Source: Mesocentrotus franciscanus
Taxonomy: Eukaryota > Echinodermata > Echinoidea > Camarodonta > Strongylocentrotidae
Reading direction: 5' to 3'
Assembly: GCA_037976565.1 (NCBI GenBank)
Contig: CP137666.1
Location: forward strand, 496,001-560,000
DNA length: 64,000 bases
The notes under the pieces were generated by a model. That model made no database searches. It was not told the origin of the DNA and saw nothing but the letters and a program-made list of their open reading frames with translations. Below, piece after piece: positions 33,276 through 43,139 of this stretch; the stretch's first letter is position 1; each line of letters opens with the position of its first letter. Position numbers and translations under genes: made by a program.

Positions 33276-34750
33276 AAAACATACTAGAAAGGAGGTTGAT
33301 TCATGATTATAATTTTATTCAATTATTGAAATGGCTCTGAAGGCGAGACTATGTATCACACGTACACATACCAAATACACCCAAATTCACAACGCCCACC
33401 ACCCGACAAATATTAAGAATCAACAAACATTTTTCTTCACGATAGTTAAAATCATCAATCAACCAGAAATATAATAATAATAGTTCAAAAACTAAAATAT
33501 TGCATATTTGTAGGTTCATGACAAGTATTTACATACAAAATCTCGCTAGAAAAACATTTTTTTTCTTTTCATCGTCACGTATTTCTTCATATCACTACAT
33601 GTATTATCACACGTGGGGCAATGCACATTCGTATCCACCGTTAATACGTCAACAATCTAACACAATTATGTTCTACTCGGCATTGACAGAGCACAATTCC
33701 GGGCCCAAAATTTCACATTTCGCATCATAGGAATTACATGAAAATATATCAGATACAAGATTATAATATAACATTCACATTAGATATATTTTTTCTGATG
33801 TCAGAACTTCCGATGGATGATTTGAAAAGCGTTGAAAACGAGTGTCACTTTCAGGACGATGGTGTCTAACTAAGCCAAGAGCTTCAGGATATTTGTCGCA
33901 TATCATTTTGGGGACATCCCCCAATCCTCTCCTAAGCGCACCAGCACTCTCGGAAATTAGCCTGGGAAGGTCCGATATGTATGTGTGTTTCAAAACAGCT
34001 TTGCGTTTATCATCAATCAGAAACGTGATTCTGGCTCATTCTCACATTCAAAACGCACTTTTTTCGGCATTTCAATATACCCATATCTAAAGACGTTTGA
34101 AAATAGGCTTGCGTTTATCACCATGCAAATTTGCCTGAAACACGTTTGAAAACGCTGATTCTAGGCCAGAAAAGGTGAGATAAACGCACCCTATGTCTAC
34201 CCTGATATACACTTTAAGCTGTTCTATTTCAGTGACCAATCCCAAGAGGGCTCACTGTCACCTTCATGCTATGCAAACGATGCAACAATGACAGTCTCTG
34301 TGCTTGACTTTTCACCTCCATTTTCACTTTGACCAGCCTTCTGCTTCTATCTAAAATTCTTCTCTGAGAAAAGACTGCTTTCTTTGCTCGTCTCCCCTTC
34401 ATCTCCAAACACCTGTTTCTTGTTGTCAAGCCAACATACAAGCAGGGAACCTTGCCTTGCTAACCCCACTCCAATCCAAGGAGACTGAAAAGATAAGGCA
34501 TTACAGAGTCTATTACAGACTGAGCAATTTGTCAGCTAGAATAACAACATGTAATATTAATAGCAGTTTACTTTGATGTACAATTATTTCTCCCCAAATA
34601 ATGCTAATTGTTAATTGTTCTATTAAATATGTGTTTCCATCTTGTTTATTTTATCATTTGCACTGTTTCACGATCTTGCAGATTTTGTTCAAATTGGATG
34701 ATGAAATGAAAAACTAAATGTTAAAAGAAAAGGAAACTGAAGGCCTCTCT
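33276..34750. other. Unassigned, possible right end of a GGGTGCG-type element at 34173-34192
   Basis: GTGAGATAAACGCACCCTA at about 34173 resembles the right end of 51001-52024 (GTGAGCATAAATGCACCC), and GATTCTAGGCCAGAAAAG precedes it as in that element. No matching left end was found. A minus-strand frame at 33775-33993 is discussed under findings. The rest is unremarkable. Confidence 0.4.
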
Positions 34751-34754
34751 CTGT

Positions 34755-35099
34755 TTAAAAGCCCAAAAAATATAATGGCGAAAATTCACTTCAATTGTAT
34801 AATGAAGTGAAAGAGTATGTCATTTAACACTGACTTCTGCAAGGATTGTCAGAATAAATGTGTTTGAAGACGAATATTGGTGAAAGAATACAAAATTTAG
34901 GTTTTCTGTGTAAAACACAAAACCCAAGTTTTGTATTCTTTCATCAATATTCTTCTTCAAACACATTTTTTTTTTAAATCCTTGCAGAGTTGAGTGTTAA
35001 ATGACATCCTCTTTCACATCATTACACAATTTAAGTGAAATTTTGCCATCCAATTTTTTTAGGGAATTTGGGGCTCCCAACACTTTAGAGTGGCTTTAA
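34755..35099. mobile_element. Foldback TTAA element
   Basis: TTAA at both ends (TTTAAAAGCC left, GGCTTTAAG right). The arms (about 34775-34910 and about 34920-35050) are inverted copies, e.g. GGTGAAAGAATACAAAA against TTTTGTATTCTTTCATC, separated by about 20 bp, so most of the element would fold into one hairpin. Confidence 0.75.
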
Positions 35100-35654
35100 G
35101 TTATCAAGTTTATAGATTATTCCATGCATGTAACTAGAAATATCAAACTACAGTATTGCTGCTGTCAGTATAGACTAGTCAGCTGAAAAGCCTGAATGGA
35201 ATATCTGGTTTCCAAGGGAACACATCCTTGTTTAACCTTGGTTGACCCTGTTAGCAGGTCATCTGACCTCCATGCCTCCCATGGGTACACTCATGAATAT
35301 GCTAATGACATGGGGAATAGTTTTGGGATTTGTCATATTCCTGCTTTCTTTCTGAACTGTACAGTAATTCTTGATCCAAGATACGCTTGAAATTGCCAAA
35401 GAGAGATAATGATATTTTTTGTTTATGAGAATGATAACAAAACATCATTTTTTCTCTACTAGAATTTAATAGTAGAAAGAAAGAGCATTCAACAACTTAA
35501 ATATTGTCTGTTTACTGTGTTTAGAGCCAGAAGGATGTAGGCCTATAGATCGTTTGATTTTTTTACTTTTTAATGCCCTCCTTGCTCCAAACAGAATATT
35601 TATGATGATAGTTTTGTTGTTTTACAGGTGAATACCAATGTTTTCCAAGGAGAG

Positions 35655-35730
35655 ATGGCTAGTCACTTGTCAGCAACGAGACAGGAGATGGATCACATAC
35701 CAACCAAGAGAGAACGAGACTCTCCACCAG
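35655..35730 (+). CDS. Gli: Gli/Ci transcription factor, coding exon 2 (N-terminus)
   Basis: The exon runs 35628-35730: acceptor TGTTGTTTTACAG|GTG, donor CCAG|GTAACA. The coding part is taken from ATG 35655, which has G at -3 and G at +4, a good context. The nine codons upstream in the exon are open and lack ATG. An out-of-frame ATG at 35638 has a poor context. It encodes 25 codons plus one base (phase 1): MASHLSATRQEMDHIPTKRE, then RDSPP. The stretch is basic/acidic with no domain on its own; assignment rests on phase-compatible joining to the next two exons. Gli proteins are the zinc-finger effectors of Hedgehog signalling, and this N-terminal part precedes the repressor region. If no upstream in-frame stop exists, the protein could start earlier. 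Confidence 0.72.
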
Positions 35731-35739
35731 GTAACATCC

Positions 35740-36500
35740 ATTTATGAACTAATCATTGATTAGGCAACTTAGGGGCTAAAGCCTAAAGGCAACCATTGGA
35801 CCATTCATGGATTTCACAAGAATATGAACAATACCTTGCTGCAAAAAGATTAAAAGTAAATAGTTGCTGTCAAATTCAGTAATTGCAGGTTTTGGTACGG
35901 TAGTCAGTCTTAGAACAGTAATTGTACTGAAAACTTTCTCACCCAATGATCTACATGTATATTGTTAATGATCAGGTTTCCCTGGATATGACTGAGCACG
36001 TAGAACTTAAGCTTACAGCCAGCGCATGCGCAGAACGTTCATCCGATCTCGGTCTCATTTTCATAATTTGGCGCCTAGCCTCGCCGACATGGGCCCTTTA
36101 GATTGGCTATCGCTGGCTCCCATAGGCTCTATGTTATAAGATATTAGTGCGAGGAGATGGCTTGCGATTTTCCATTTTTACCGATACCAAAATTATGATA
36201 TTTCAGTCAAACCCTCTATTTGTTATAATTTTTTCAGCGTCCTTGAAAAGTTAAGTATTTGACTTAAGTTTAAGTCTTACTTAACTAAGTCTTAAGTTTG
36301 AAAAATTATCATTTTCGTCATATTTAAGGTTAAAACTGGAAATTTATTCTGAAATGTTCGTTGGTTTTTATATTTTATGTGTCTGCAATTTCGTGTGTGC
36401 GTCAGTTATGTGTGAAGTGCGTCACCTGTTTAAAGCACGACATGTCAAAATCTCTGTGGTGTGACGTAATATTACGTATTGACTTTGCCATTGAACTTTA
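35740..36500. other. Intron 2 start, no gene seen
   Basis: Intron 2 runs from 35731 to 58096. This part contains a CAGCGCATGCGCAGAA patch near 36019 and an AAGTCTTAAGTTT-rich patch near 36255-36300. No repeat family was assigned. Confidence 0.5.
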
Positions 36501-36507
36501 GTCGCGC

Positions 36508-37753
36508 TTAAAGGCCAGGTTCATTGATTTTGAAATCGACTGAATTTGGAATCATTGTAATCAGAACATTACACTGAGTAAAACTATCACATATGTGTAA
36601 CTTGTAAATTCGTGCGAAAATTATAAAAGTTGATTAAACTTGACGAAATATCACCCCACTCGAGACCCCGAAAACATCGTAAGTCAGGTGGTTTTTGAGT
36701 GACGTAGCACAATGAACAATTAATACAATGGGCCGCTCAGCTGATCGGTGCGCGATGCAGTTTGCGTGCAATTCACATGTATTGCATTGACTCTTGAGGA
36801 CCGTACCCATTCTTACCCAACGTTGTTTACCTTCATCAAAGTCACCCTGAAAATATCGATATGGACGAAAACATACTTGATTTGAGTTTTGAGGAGATAG
36901 AAGAAGGAAGTACCTCGGACAACGACAACGACAATGGAGATTTGGGAGATCTAGACCTAGAAGAAGATCTGGAAGATTTTGCCGAAGTCGATGGACAAGC
37001 ACAAGCTGTCGGGGCAGCCGCAGTTGCTGCGTATCTACATGAGCCCGCATATCACAGCCAGGCCAGCCGGCCCGGCGCTTGATCGAGCTAGCTGTGAATC
37101 GCGAACCGGACTGATCTAAGTCTTCTCTCGACTTCCACTTTCCCCATTTATCTATCAAAAATCTAAACTAATCGGCCTAATCAGACATTTTCGTAATGAA
37201 TATTTGGACAATTATATGTAAACTTGTCGCATATTTTGCCCCAGAAGAGTCGTTAGTTCAGCATGCAAAATGTCTTAAGCACTCCCAGATCCGACACACA
37301 CGCTGAGCTGCCCTCAGAATATGTGATTATTTTCCCGATTTTTATGGTCAAATGTGACGGTAAATAACATAAAAATCGAATACACATTTGTAGAAAGTAT
37401 TATTTATTCAGTGCCTTATTCATTCAAAGTGCCTAAAATAAAGGAAATATCACAACTGGCGGTAAATATACAAACAACGTTAACCCATATCTAAAAATTG
37501 CAATGGGTATCCAACATTGTCCCGAATGTGTGATTGCAGGTTGTTCATAATGTGACGTCATTTTATCGCATGTAAATAACGCCGTCATTTCACTTTGTGA
37601 GTGGGTTTTGGAAAGGGTATCAAAATTGCAATTAATTTATTCCTCACAATAGTGAGGGCTTTAAAAGTACTTAAGTCATTTTGTTAATGTTCTCAGCAAT
37701 CTGTAGAGGTGTGATTTGCCTTTTTTCCAAATTTCAATGAACCTGGCCTTTAA
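36508..37753 (+). mobile_element. 1.25-kb TTAA-flanked element with an acidic ORF
   Basis: TTAA on both sides and 20-bp-plus inverted ends, TTAAAGGCCAGGTTCATTGA left and its exact complement right. It is the longest TTAA element in the window and the only one with a plausible coding segment (36861-37082). The left third recurs at 32943-33275. A deleted derivative of an autonomous TTAA (piggyBac-like) element is possible but not shown; no catalytic residues are present. Confidence 0.8.
36861..37082 (+). CDS. Acidic 73-residue ORF inside a TTAA element
   Basis: Not a recognised gene. The 73-codon frame starts ATGGACGAAAACATACTTGA, and residues 4-45 are dominated by Asp/Glu (LDLSFEEIEEGSTSDNDND, then LGDLDLEEDLEDFAE). 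Residues 46-58 are Ala/Gln-rich (AQAVGAAAVAAY), and the end is AYHSQASRPGA before TGA. Acidic starts are common in piggyBac-type transposases and many DNA-binding proteins, so it could be the first exon of a transposase retained in a deleted element. The related copy at 32943 has lost the start codon. No splice donor is obvious. Low certainty that it is expressed. Confidence 0.25.
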   Translation: MDENILDLSFEEIEEGSTSDNDNDNGDLGDLDLEEDLEDFAEVDGQAQAVGAAAVAAYLHEPAYHSQASRPGA

Positions 37754-37759
37754 GTTAAG

Positions 37760-39210
37760 TAGGCCCTCTCTCACTTCAATTCGAAGCCACTCGAGCGTAT
37801 CGGCCAATGAGTGGGCGTAAACTCACTGTACATGCGCTCAATGCGGTAAGTTCTTTGTGCTGAGTAGGCCTAAATATTACTATTATACATGTATTATCAA
37901 CATTGGTTTTAATATTCCCCTCTAAGTGGTTGAATTTCTAAACTCGCATTGCATAAGTCTTTCAATGAGTTTGTTGGTTTGAATTGATTTTCTACTAATC
38001 CTATCCTCTATACTGCCTTATATAATAAAAAAGCTGTGCTGTGCCTTTTCTATTGTTAGATTGTTGTGCTTAAAGCTGGCATGTTGTTAGACCATCACAT
38101 CATGATGAAGTCATATGGGAAAGCCACATGAAGATATTACCGGTACACCTAATGTCCTGTCCAGGTACCCTATTAAAGACTGGCATTTGACAAGCTATGT
38201 GTATTTAATTAAAATTAGATTAGTGGAATGAGCTTGGGATATATGGGACTTGGGATATACTCTGCATGTCAATAACTTGAGAAAGTTTAGAAAGGCATGA
38301 TAGTGCATGCCCTGGTATCAGTGCACTGTTGTCTATGAGTTCCATATCATGAACATGCTTTCATCAAGGAAATGTGATTGAAATTTTGAAACATTTTCAT
38401 GATTTTCTTTTAGTATGTGAAAGGTCACATATCCTCTTTTTTTTTGTGAAACACAAATAAGCATTGACTGTAATGACTTCCAGACAAGAAACCCTAAACG
38501 CTAACAGGTCAATTTATGAGAAAGCTCAGGTTGACCTAAGCTGTCTTGACCTTTGGCATGACCTCGTGGCTCTGGACTCCTGGAGGGGATGATGAAGTAG
38601 ATGAAATCCCTCCAGGGGTCATGAAACTAACACCCCTCTTCAGGGTTATGGCAGATCCCCTATAGTTGTATGTTCAGACACTGGAGGAAAGCACGTTCTC
38701 AATGTGGTAAAGCAATCTTATGCATTCCACTGAGTCTGCAGAAGAGTAACTATTCACAGGTGAAGTCTATTACGAGCCACATCAACTTGTATATCTTAAA
38801 ATTTAAAGGGGAAATCATATTTTCTGCTTTGATTAAAATCAACCAAATGTCTGACTGACAGCTTGTACCTCAAGTCCTTACAACCTCCTTGTATTAAATG
38901 CCCAAAGCATCGCAGTGCGGCTATTTTGTGAGACTAGCAGTTACTTGGTCTTCTTTTATCCTAAACAGGGGGTCATTATGATCTTAACCCTTAATCTTCT
39001 ACCCTAGTTCACATACTTCCAGCTAAACGTATTAACCATTGGAATTTTGATTGGAAGTTTCACTTTACCAGTGAGCTGATGTGACAGTCAAATTGAAAAG
39101 GAAGCAAGCCTCAACTAGAAAGATTGATACAAAATTAAAATCCATTCATAAAGTTAATTATGTTTTTATTTGTGATATTTGATACTTTTGAGTTCTATTT
39201 TTTGGTTTTG
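37760..39210. other. Intron 2, no gene seen
   Basis: AT-rich; no repeat family or coding signal recognised. Confidence 0.5.
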
Positions 39211-39216
39211 CTATCT

Positions 39217-39749
39217 TTAAAGTGACTCAGTAACATTGTTGAAGGTTGATGAAAAAACTGCGTAATTTTTGTATGAAATGTTACTTATTATATTCCTTCT
39301 ACTGTACTAACCCTCTAACATGCATAAAAAAACCTGAAAAAATTCTCAAACCACAAAGATAGATATTTATGGTTTTCTTTGAAGGCATCACTGTGCAACA
39401 CCCTCTAACAGAAAATTCTCCCAACCATTTTTGAATTTTCCCAACCGTTTTTCCATGAAAATATGACATAACACTGGCTTTTAAAAACCTTTCAACACTT
39501 AAAGGTCTGGAATGAGAGCCAATTCATTGCTTTGTGACGATTTACATTCACCTAAAATGTAATTAAATTGTAATAATATAGTTGGGAGAATTAAGGAATC
39601 GATTAGATCAGTTTTTCCCAATTTTTATCATTAATAATGGTCTGTTTTCACTCAAACTTTCAGATTATCTTTAATTGTACGTCTAGCATTGAAGTCACTA
39701 CCATAGCACCATTTTCTCTCATCTGAACAATGTTACCAAGTCCCTTTAA
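39217..39749 (+). mobile_element. TTAA-flanked MITE, ACTTGG family, copy 2
   Basis: Same order as 17105-17646, from TTAAAGTGACTCAGTAACAT to AATGTTACCAAGTCCCTTTAA (split: AATGTTACCAAG, then TCCCTTTAA). The right TTAA is also the left end of a family C-related fragment. Confidence 0.85.
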
Positions 39750-39890
39750 GGAGAAGTCCACCCTGAGTCCCTGTTATTAACTTTAAGTTGGTTTTAATAG
39801 AAGCAGAAAAATGAGAGAAACACGTCAGTGATAGTTTGAGCAAAATCCAATTGAAAGTAAAAAAATGTTATGATTTTTTAATCAAATCAG
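39746..39890 (+). mobile_element. Truncated family C-related MITE, left end
   Basis: TTAAGGAGAAGTCCACCCTG, then TTGGTTTTAATAGAAGCAG and TTTGAGCAAAATCCAATTG, as in 24415-24956. It breaks off near 39890 with no matching right end. Confidence 0.65.
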
Positions 39891-39899
39891 TGTACTATC

Positions 39900-40466
39900 C
39901 CCAAAGGGGTGGGGAGTCTGGGGCACCGCCCCCAAATTTCCTCACTGGCAGTAATTAAACATTGTCTTCTTCTTCTTGAAAACCCATGGCTGGATTGTAA
40001 CTCAAATTTGTAGGAATCACCTGCAGGAAAGGGATATCTAAAGTTGTTCAAATTAGGATATATGCCGCCAAGGGGGCTTTGGAGCAGCCTTCAATATCCA
40101 CCTTCCAAACAACAATGGGAGCACGGCAAACTTATAACTGCGCACACGTGCGTATCTTGAAAACTGTCAAAAATAGGAACAAAAATTTTCCATTTGAATC
40201 AAGGAAACCTCTTGAAAAATTCCTAGTTACCCTCGTGTTTTATTTCATATTCTGATAAATCATGATTTCATACCAAAATGTTGGTATGGATTCTGACTAA
40301 ACCTTGTAGGAATCATTGTTATTTGAAGAAGAACTATATTTGTTTGAATGGGATACCTGCCCCTGCGGGGGACATGGGGGCAGCACTCCTGAATTGCCCT
40401 ACCGTTCCAATAAATCCTATTTTCCTGGTGCAAAGGGGATGGGAGCTAGGAGCAGTTGAGATCTTC
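39900..40466. other. Intron 2, G/C-run-bearing unassigned stretch
   Basis: Contains AAAGGGGTGGGGAGTCTGGG near 39902 and a related CCCCTGCGGGGGACATGGGG near 40362, hinting at one more diverged element. No ends could be defined. Confidence 0.4.
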
Positions 40467-41208
40467 AACCCTAATAAGGCCGGGGCATTATGGCCCCCCT
40501 CCGCGATTTTTCTGATTGTTCGAGAACGCTGACTTTTTTTCTTTCAAGTCTTGCGCATCTTTTAAAACAATTTTTTTTTTTAATCGGACTTACAGTTACA
40601 AAGTCATGTGACCTTTTGTCTTTGCATGTCAGCCCGAAAATCGCTCATTTTCGTGATCTGTGTACAAAACATGGAAATGTCATTTTTCCTAAAAAAGAGA
40701 TAAAACATTGGTTATTGGGTCTTGTTTAAAGTTTAGGTGTTTGTTTTGAGAGTCAAAATAGTTGAATTGTAGTTAGAAATGAAATAAAACAACGAAAACA
40801 ATAAAATACATAAGTTCAAAGTACAATAAAATACATAAGTTCAAAAAACAATGAAATACATAAGAAATTATCAAAACAAGAGATAACATAAGGAATAACC
40901 TAGCATTTCCAAATTTTGTTGTATTGTTGTTTCAAATGGTCTAACAAATACATGTAGTGAAAAAGAATGCTTAGATATAAAGAATATATGATTTATGGGT
41001 AAAAAGATGAATTTTATGACCTTATTTGCATAAATTACCATAAATATGCAAATGAGTGAATTTTTCAAAAAATTAAATTTACCATAGTATTCTATAAACT
41101 TCACTTGACATGCGTGCAAATTTTTGCGGCGATCGGCCGAGATCTTAGGGGGGGTCCATAATGGCCCCCCCGTATTAAGACCTCAAATAGCCCGGCCTTT
41201 TTAGGGTT
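40467..41208. mobile_element. TIR element, AACCCTAATAAGGCCGG ends
   Basis: Left AACCCTAATAAGGCCGGGGC and, inverted, CCCGGCCTTTTTAGGGTT at 41191-41208. CATTATGGCCCCCC near 40486 is matched inverted by GGTCCATAATGGCCCCC near 41153, with about 20 extra bases on the right. The interior is AT-rich and non-coding. Confidence 0.7.
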
Positions 41209-41981
41209 AAAGGGCAAGTCCACTCCAAAAATAATTGACTTTCAATAAAAGCAGGATCAGACAAACCAATCAAAAAAAGTTTGAGCGAAATCGGATAACT
41301 AATAAGAAAGTTATGAATTTTTGAAAAAGTATGTAAAACTATGGAACAATGAGAATCACAACACAAATTTCCAAGATGGTTATCAGTTTGTGACGTCATG
41401 TCCTCACAACTTATCAAATGCTTTATATAGTTTAATCCCATTAATTTCCCTTTTTATCCCCAAAACTTGATTTCCCCATGCCTTTGCCCAGGTTATATGA
41501 TTTGTATCATATTGCATGCATGACATTTCCCAAAATCTTTTATGAATTTTGAAGAATGGATACTATTTTCTGAATATTGTATTTCATAATTATTGATTTT
41601 TATATCAATAGTTTATCAAAATTCAATTTTTCATGATTTAACTGGACAAAAATTACTCTTTATTTGTGCATCCACACAAAAACATATTACTAACAATCTA
41701 ACTTGGATGCTGGTGTGAAGAAATAAGATTCTTAGGGTGAAAATAGGAAATTTATATTATTAATATAAAGAAAATAATTAGTGGATAGTGAGGACCATAC
41801 GTCACAGACTCATGAGTGAGTTGCCAATTTGTGTAGTGATTTTCAAAGTTTTTCATGTCATTAAAAATTCATAACTTTCTTATTAGTTATCCGATTTTGC
41901 TCAAACTTTTTTTGATTGGTTTGTCTGATTTTTCTGGTTCTATTGAAAGTAAGTTATTTTTGGAGTGGACTTGGGCTTTAC
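41207..41981 (-). mobile_element. TTAA-flanked MITE, family C, copy 2
   Basis: Reverse-oriented copy of 25509-26281. The left TTAA overlaps the end of the preceding TIR element; the right end reads CTTGGGCTTTACG, a decayed TTAA. Confidence 0.87.
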
Positions 41982-42017
41982 GTGATATACCACAGAGTAG
42001 TGAATTACAATAATCTA

Positions 42018-42352
42018 TTGGTAGTGTAGAGGTGTTGTTGAGTAGTTTAAGCACTTCACTTGAAAGACATAAGTTGTGGGTTCGAATCCCGACATTGCAC
42101 CAATGTCCTTTGGCAAGGTATTAATGTACATTTGCCACTCCATACCACGGAGAGAAGAACCTGGTAGGATGACAAAAGCCTTTGTGGTAGTAATTGCCAT
42201 ATGCCCTCACAGTGACCATATAGTAGGAATACTCCCCAGCGAGTGAAGATGGTGCACATTGTGTTTGAATGAATCTGATGACCATGGTAATGATATCTGT
42301 AAAGTGCTTAGAGATGGTATTTCTTACTTAGCACTATATAAATCCAGATTAC
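42018..42352 (+). mobile_element. tRNA-derived SINE (type 2)
   Basis: The head contains GGTGTTGTTGAGTAGTTTAA (degenerate A box) and GTGGGTTCGAATCCCGAC (clear B box). The 3' body has GTAAAGTGCTTAGAGATGGT and TTAGCACTATATAAATCC, a tail shared by many animal tRNA SINEs. Confidence 0.75.
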
Positions 42353-42404
42353 CGTAGCATTTTTATCCCCACGCATTGCCGATGAAGTTGGAGGGGATAT
42401 AGTA

Positions 42405-42977
42405 GGGACTTTTCTGATTTGCACGTTCGCTAGTGGACTGCTACGTATGCGGTCATTTTTTAAGCAGGGTTGACGAGGCATGCTGACTGTTGTTCGTTAC
42501 CTTCTCGATTTTACACCACCACGACGCTCGCTCAGTGAGGGCGAAATTCGATCGAATAGCTAAAGATCCAACACCAAATTCGGTGCATGGGACTGAACTC
42601 GAAAATTATGCTGCAACAGATTGGCAATGCATATATAAAATGTGTTCATTTTATGAATTATTCTGCAACAATCTTGATCTAAGGGAAATTACAAACAAGA
42701 GAATGTGTTAATTTAAGAGAATTTATGCTTCCACCACTCTCCGGTTCTAGATTTAGGTCAATTAGGTCCATGTTGTGACTTCAATGTGCTGTTTCGTGCC
42801 TACTAAAGATTGCTTATGAACATGTACCGTCACAAATTGCGAACGATGGCAAAACAAGGGTGAACGCGTTTGAGAATTCTGCTACGAAAGATGAGCCCGT
42901 CGATGCGCATGCGCACTGCTTAAAAAATAACTGCATACGTCGCAGTCCACTAGTGAACGTGCAAATTGAAAAGTCCC
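42405..42977. mobile_element. TIR element inserted in an older repeat
   Basis: GGGACTTTTCTGATTTGCAC at 42405 is mirrored by GTGCAAATTGAAAAGTCCC ending 42977. Inverted similarity continues about 65 bp (GCAGTCCACTAG and complement). It interrupts a repeat whose halves read GAAGTTGGAGGGGATAT (42384) and CTCCTGTCTGTCCGTAAC (42986). Confidence 0.78.
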
Positions 42978-43139
42978 TCGTAACACTCCTGTCTGTCCGT
43001 AACAAATCTGGTTTCCGTTCGATAACTTGAGTAATGTTTGACAGATTTTAATGAAATTTGATATGAAGGTACATGGTATCAAAACACAGCCTAAGTTCGA
43101 TTTCGGAGTATGTAGGTCTAAAATTTGATGTGCCCTATA

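Noticed and set aside
36634..37158. 174-codon minus-strand ORF
   Set aside because: Antisense shadow across the TTAA element; the + strand frame at 36861 has the more protein-like composition, and the minus frame matches nothing.
42490..43082. Several ORFs on both strands
   Set aside because: They lie inside the TIR element at 42405-42977 and its host repeat; no transposase similarity.
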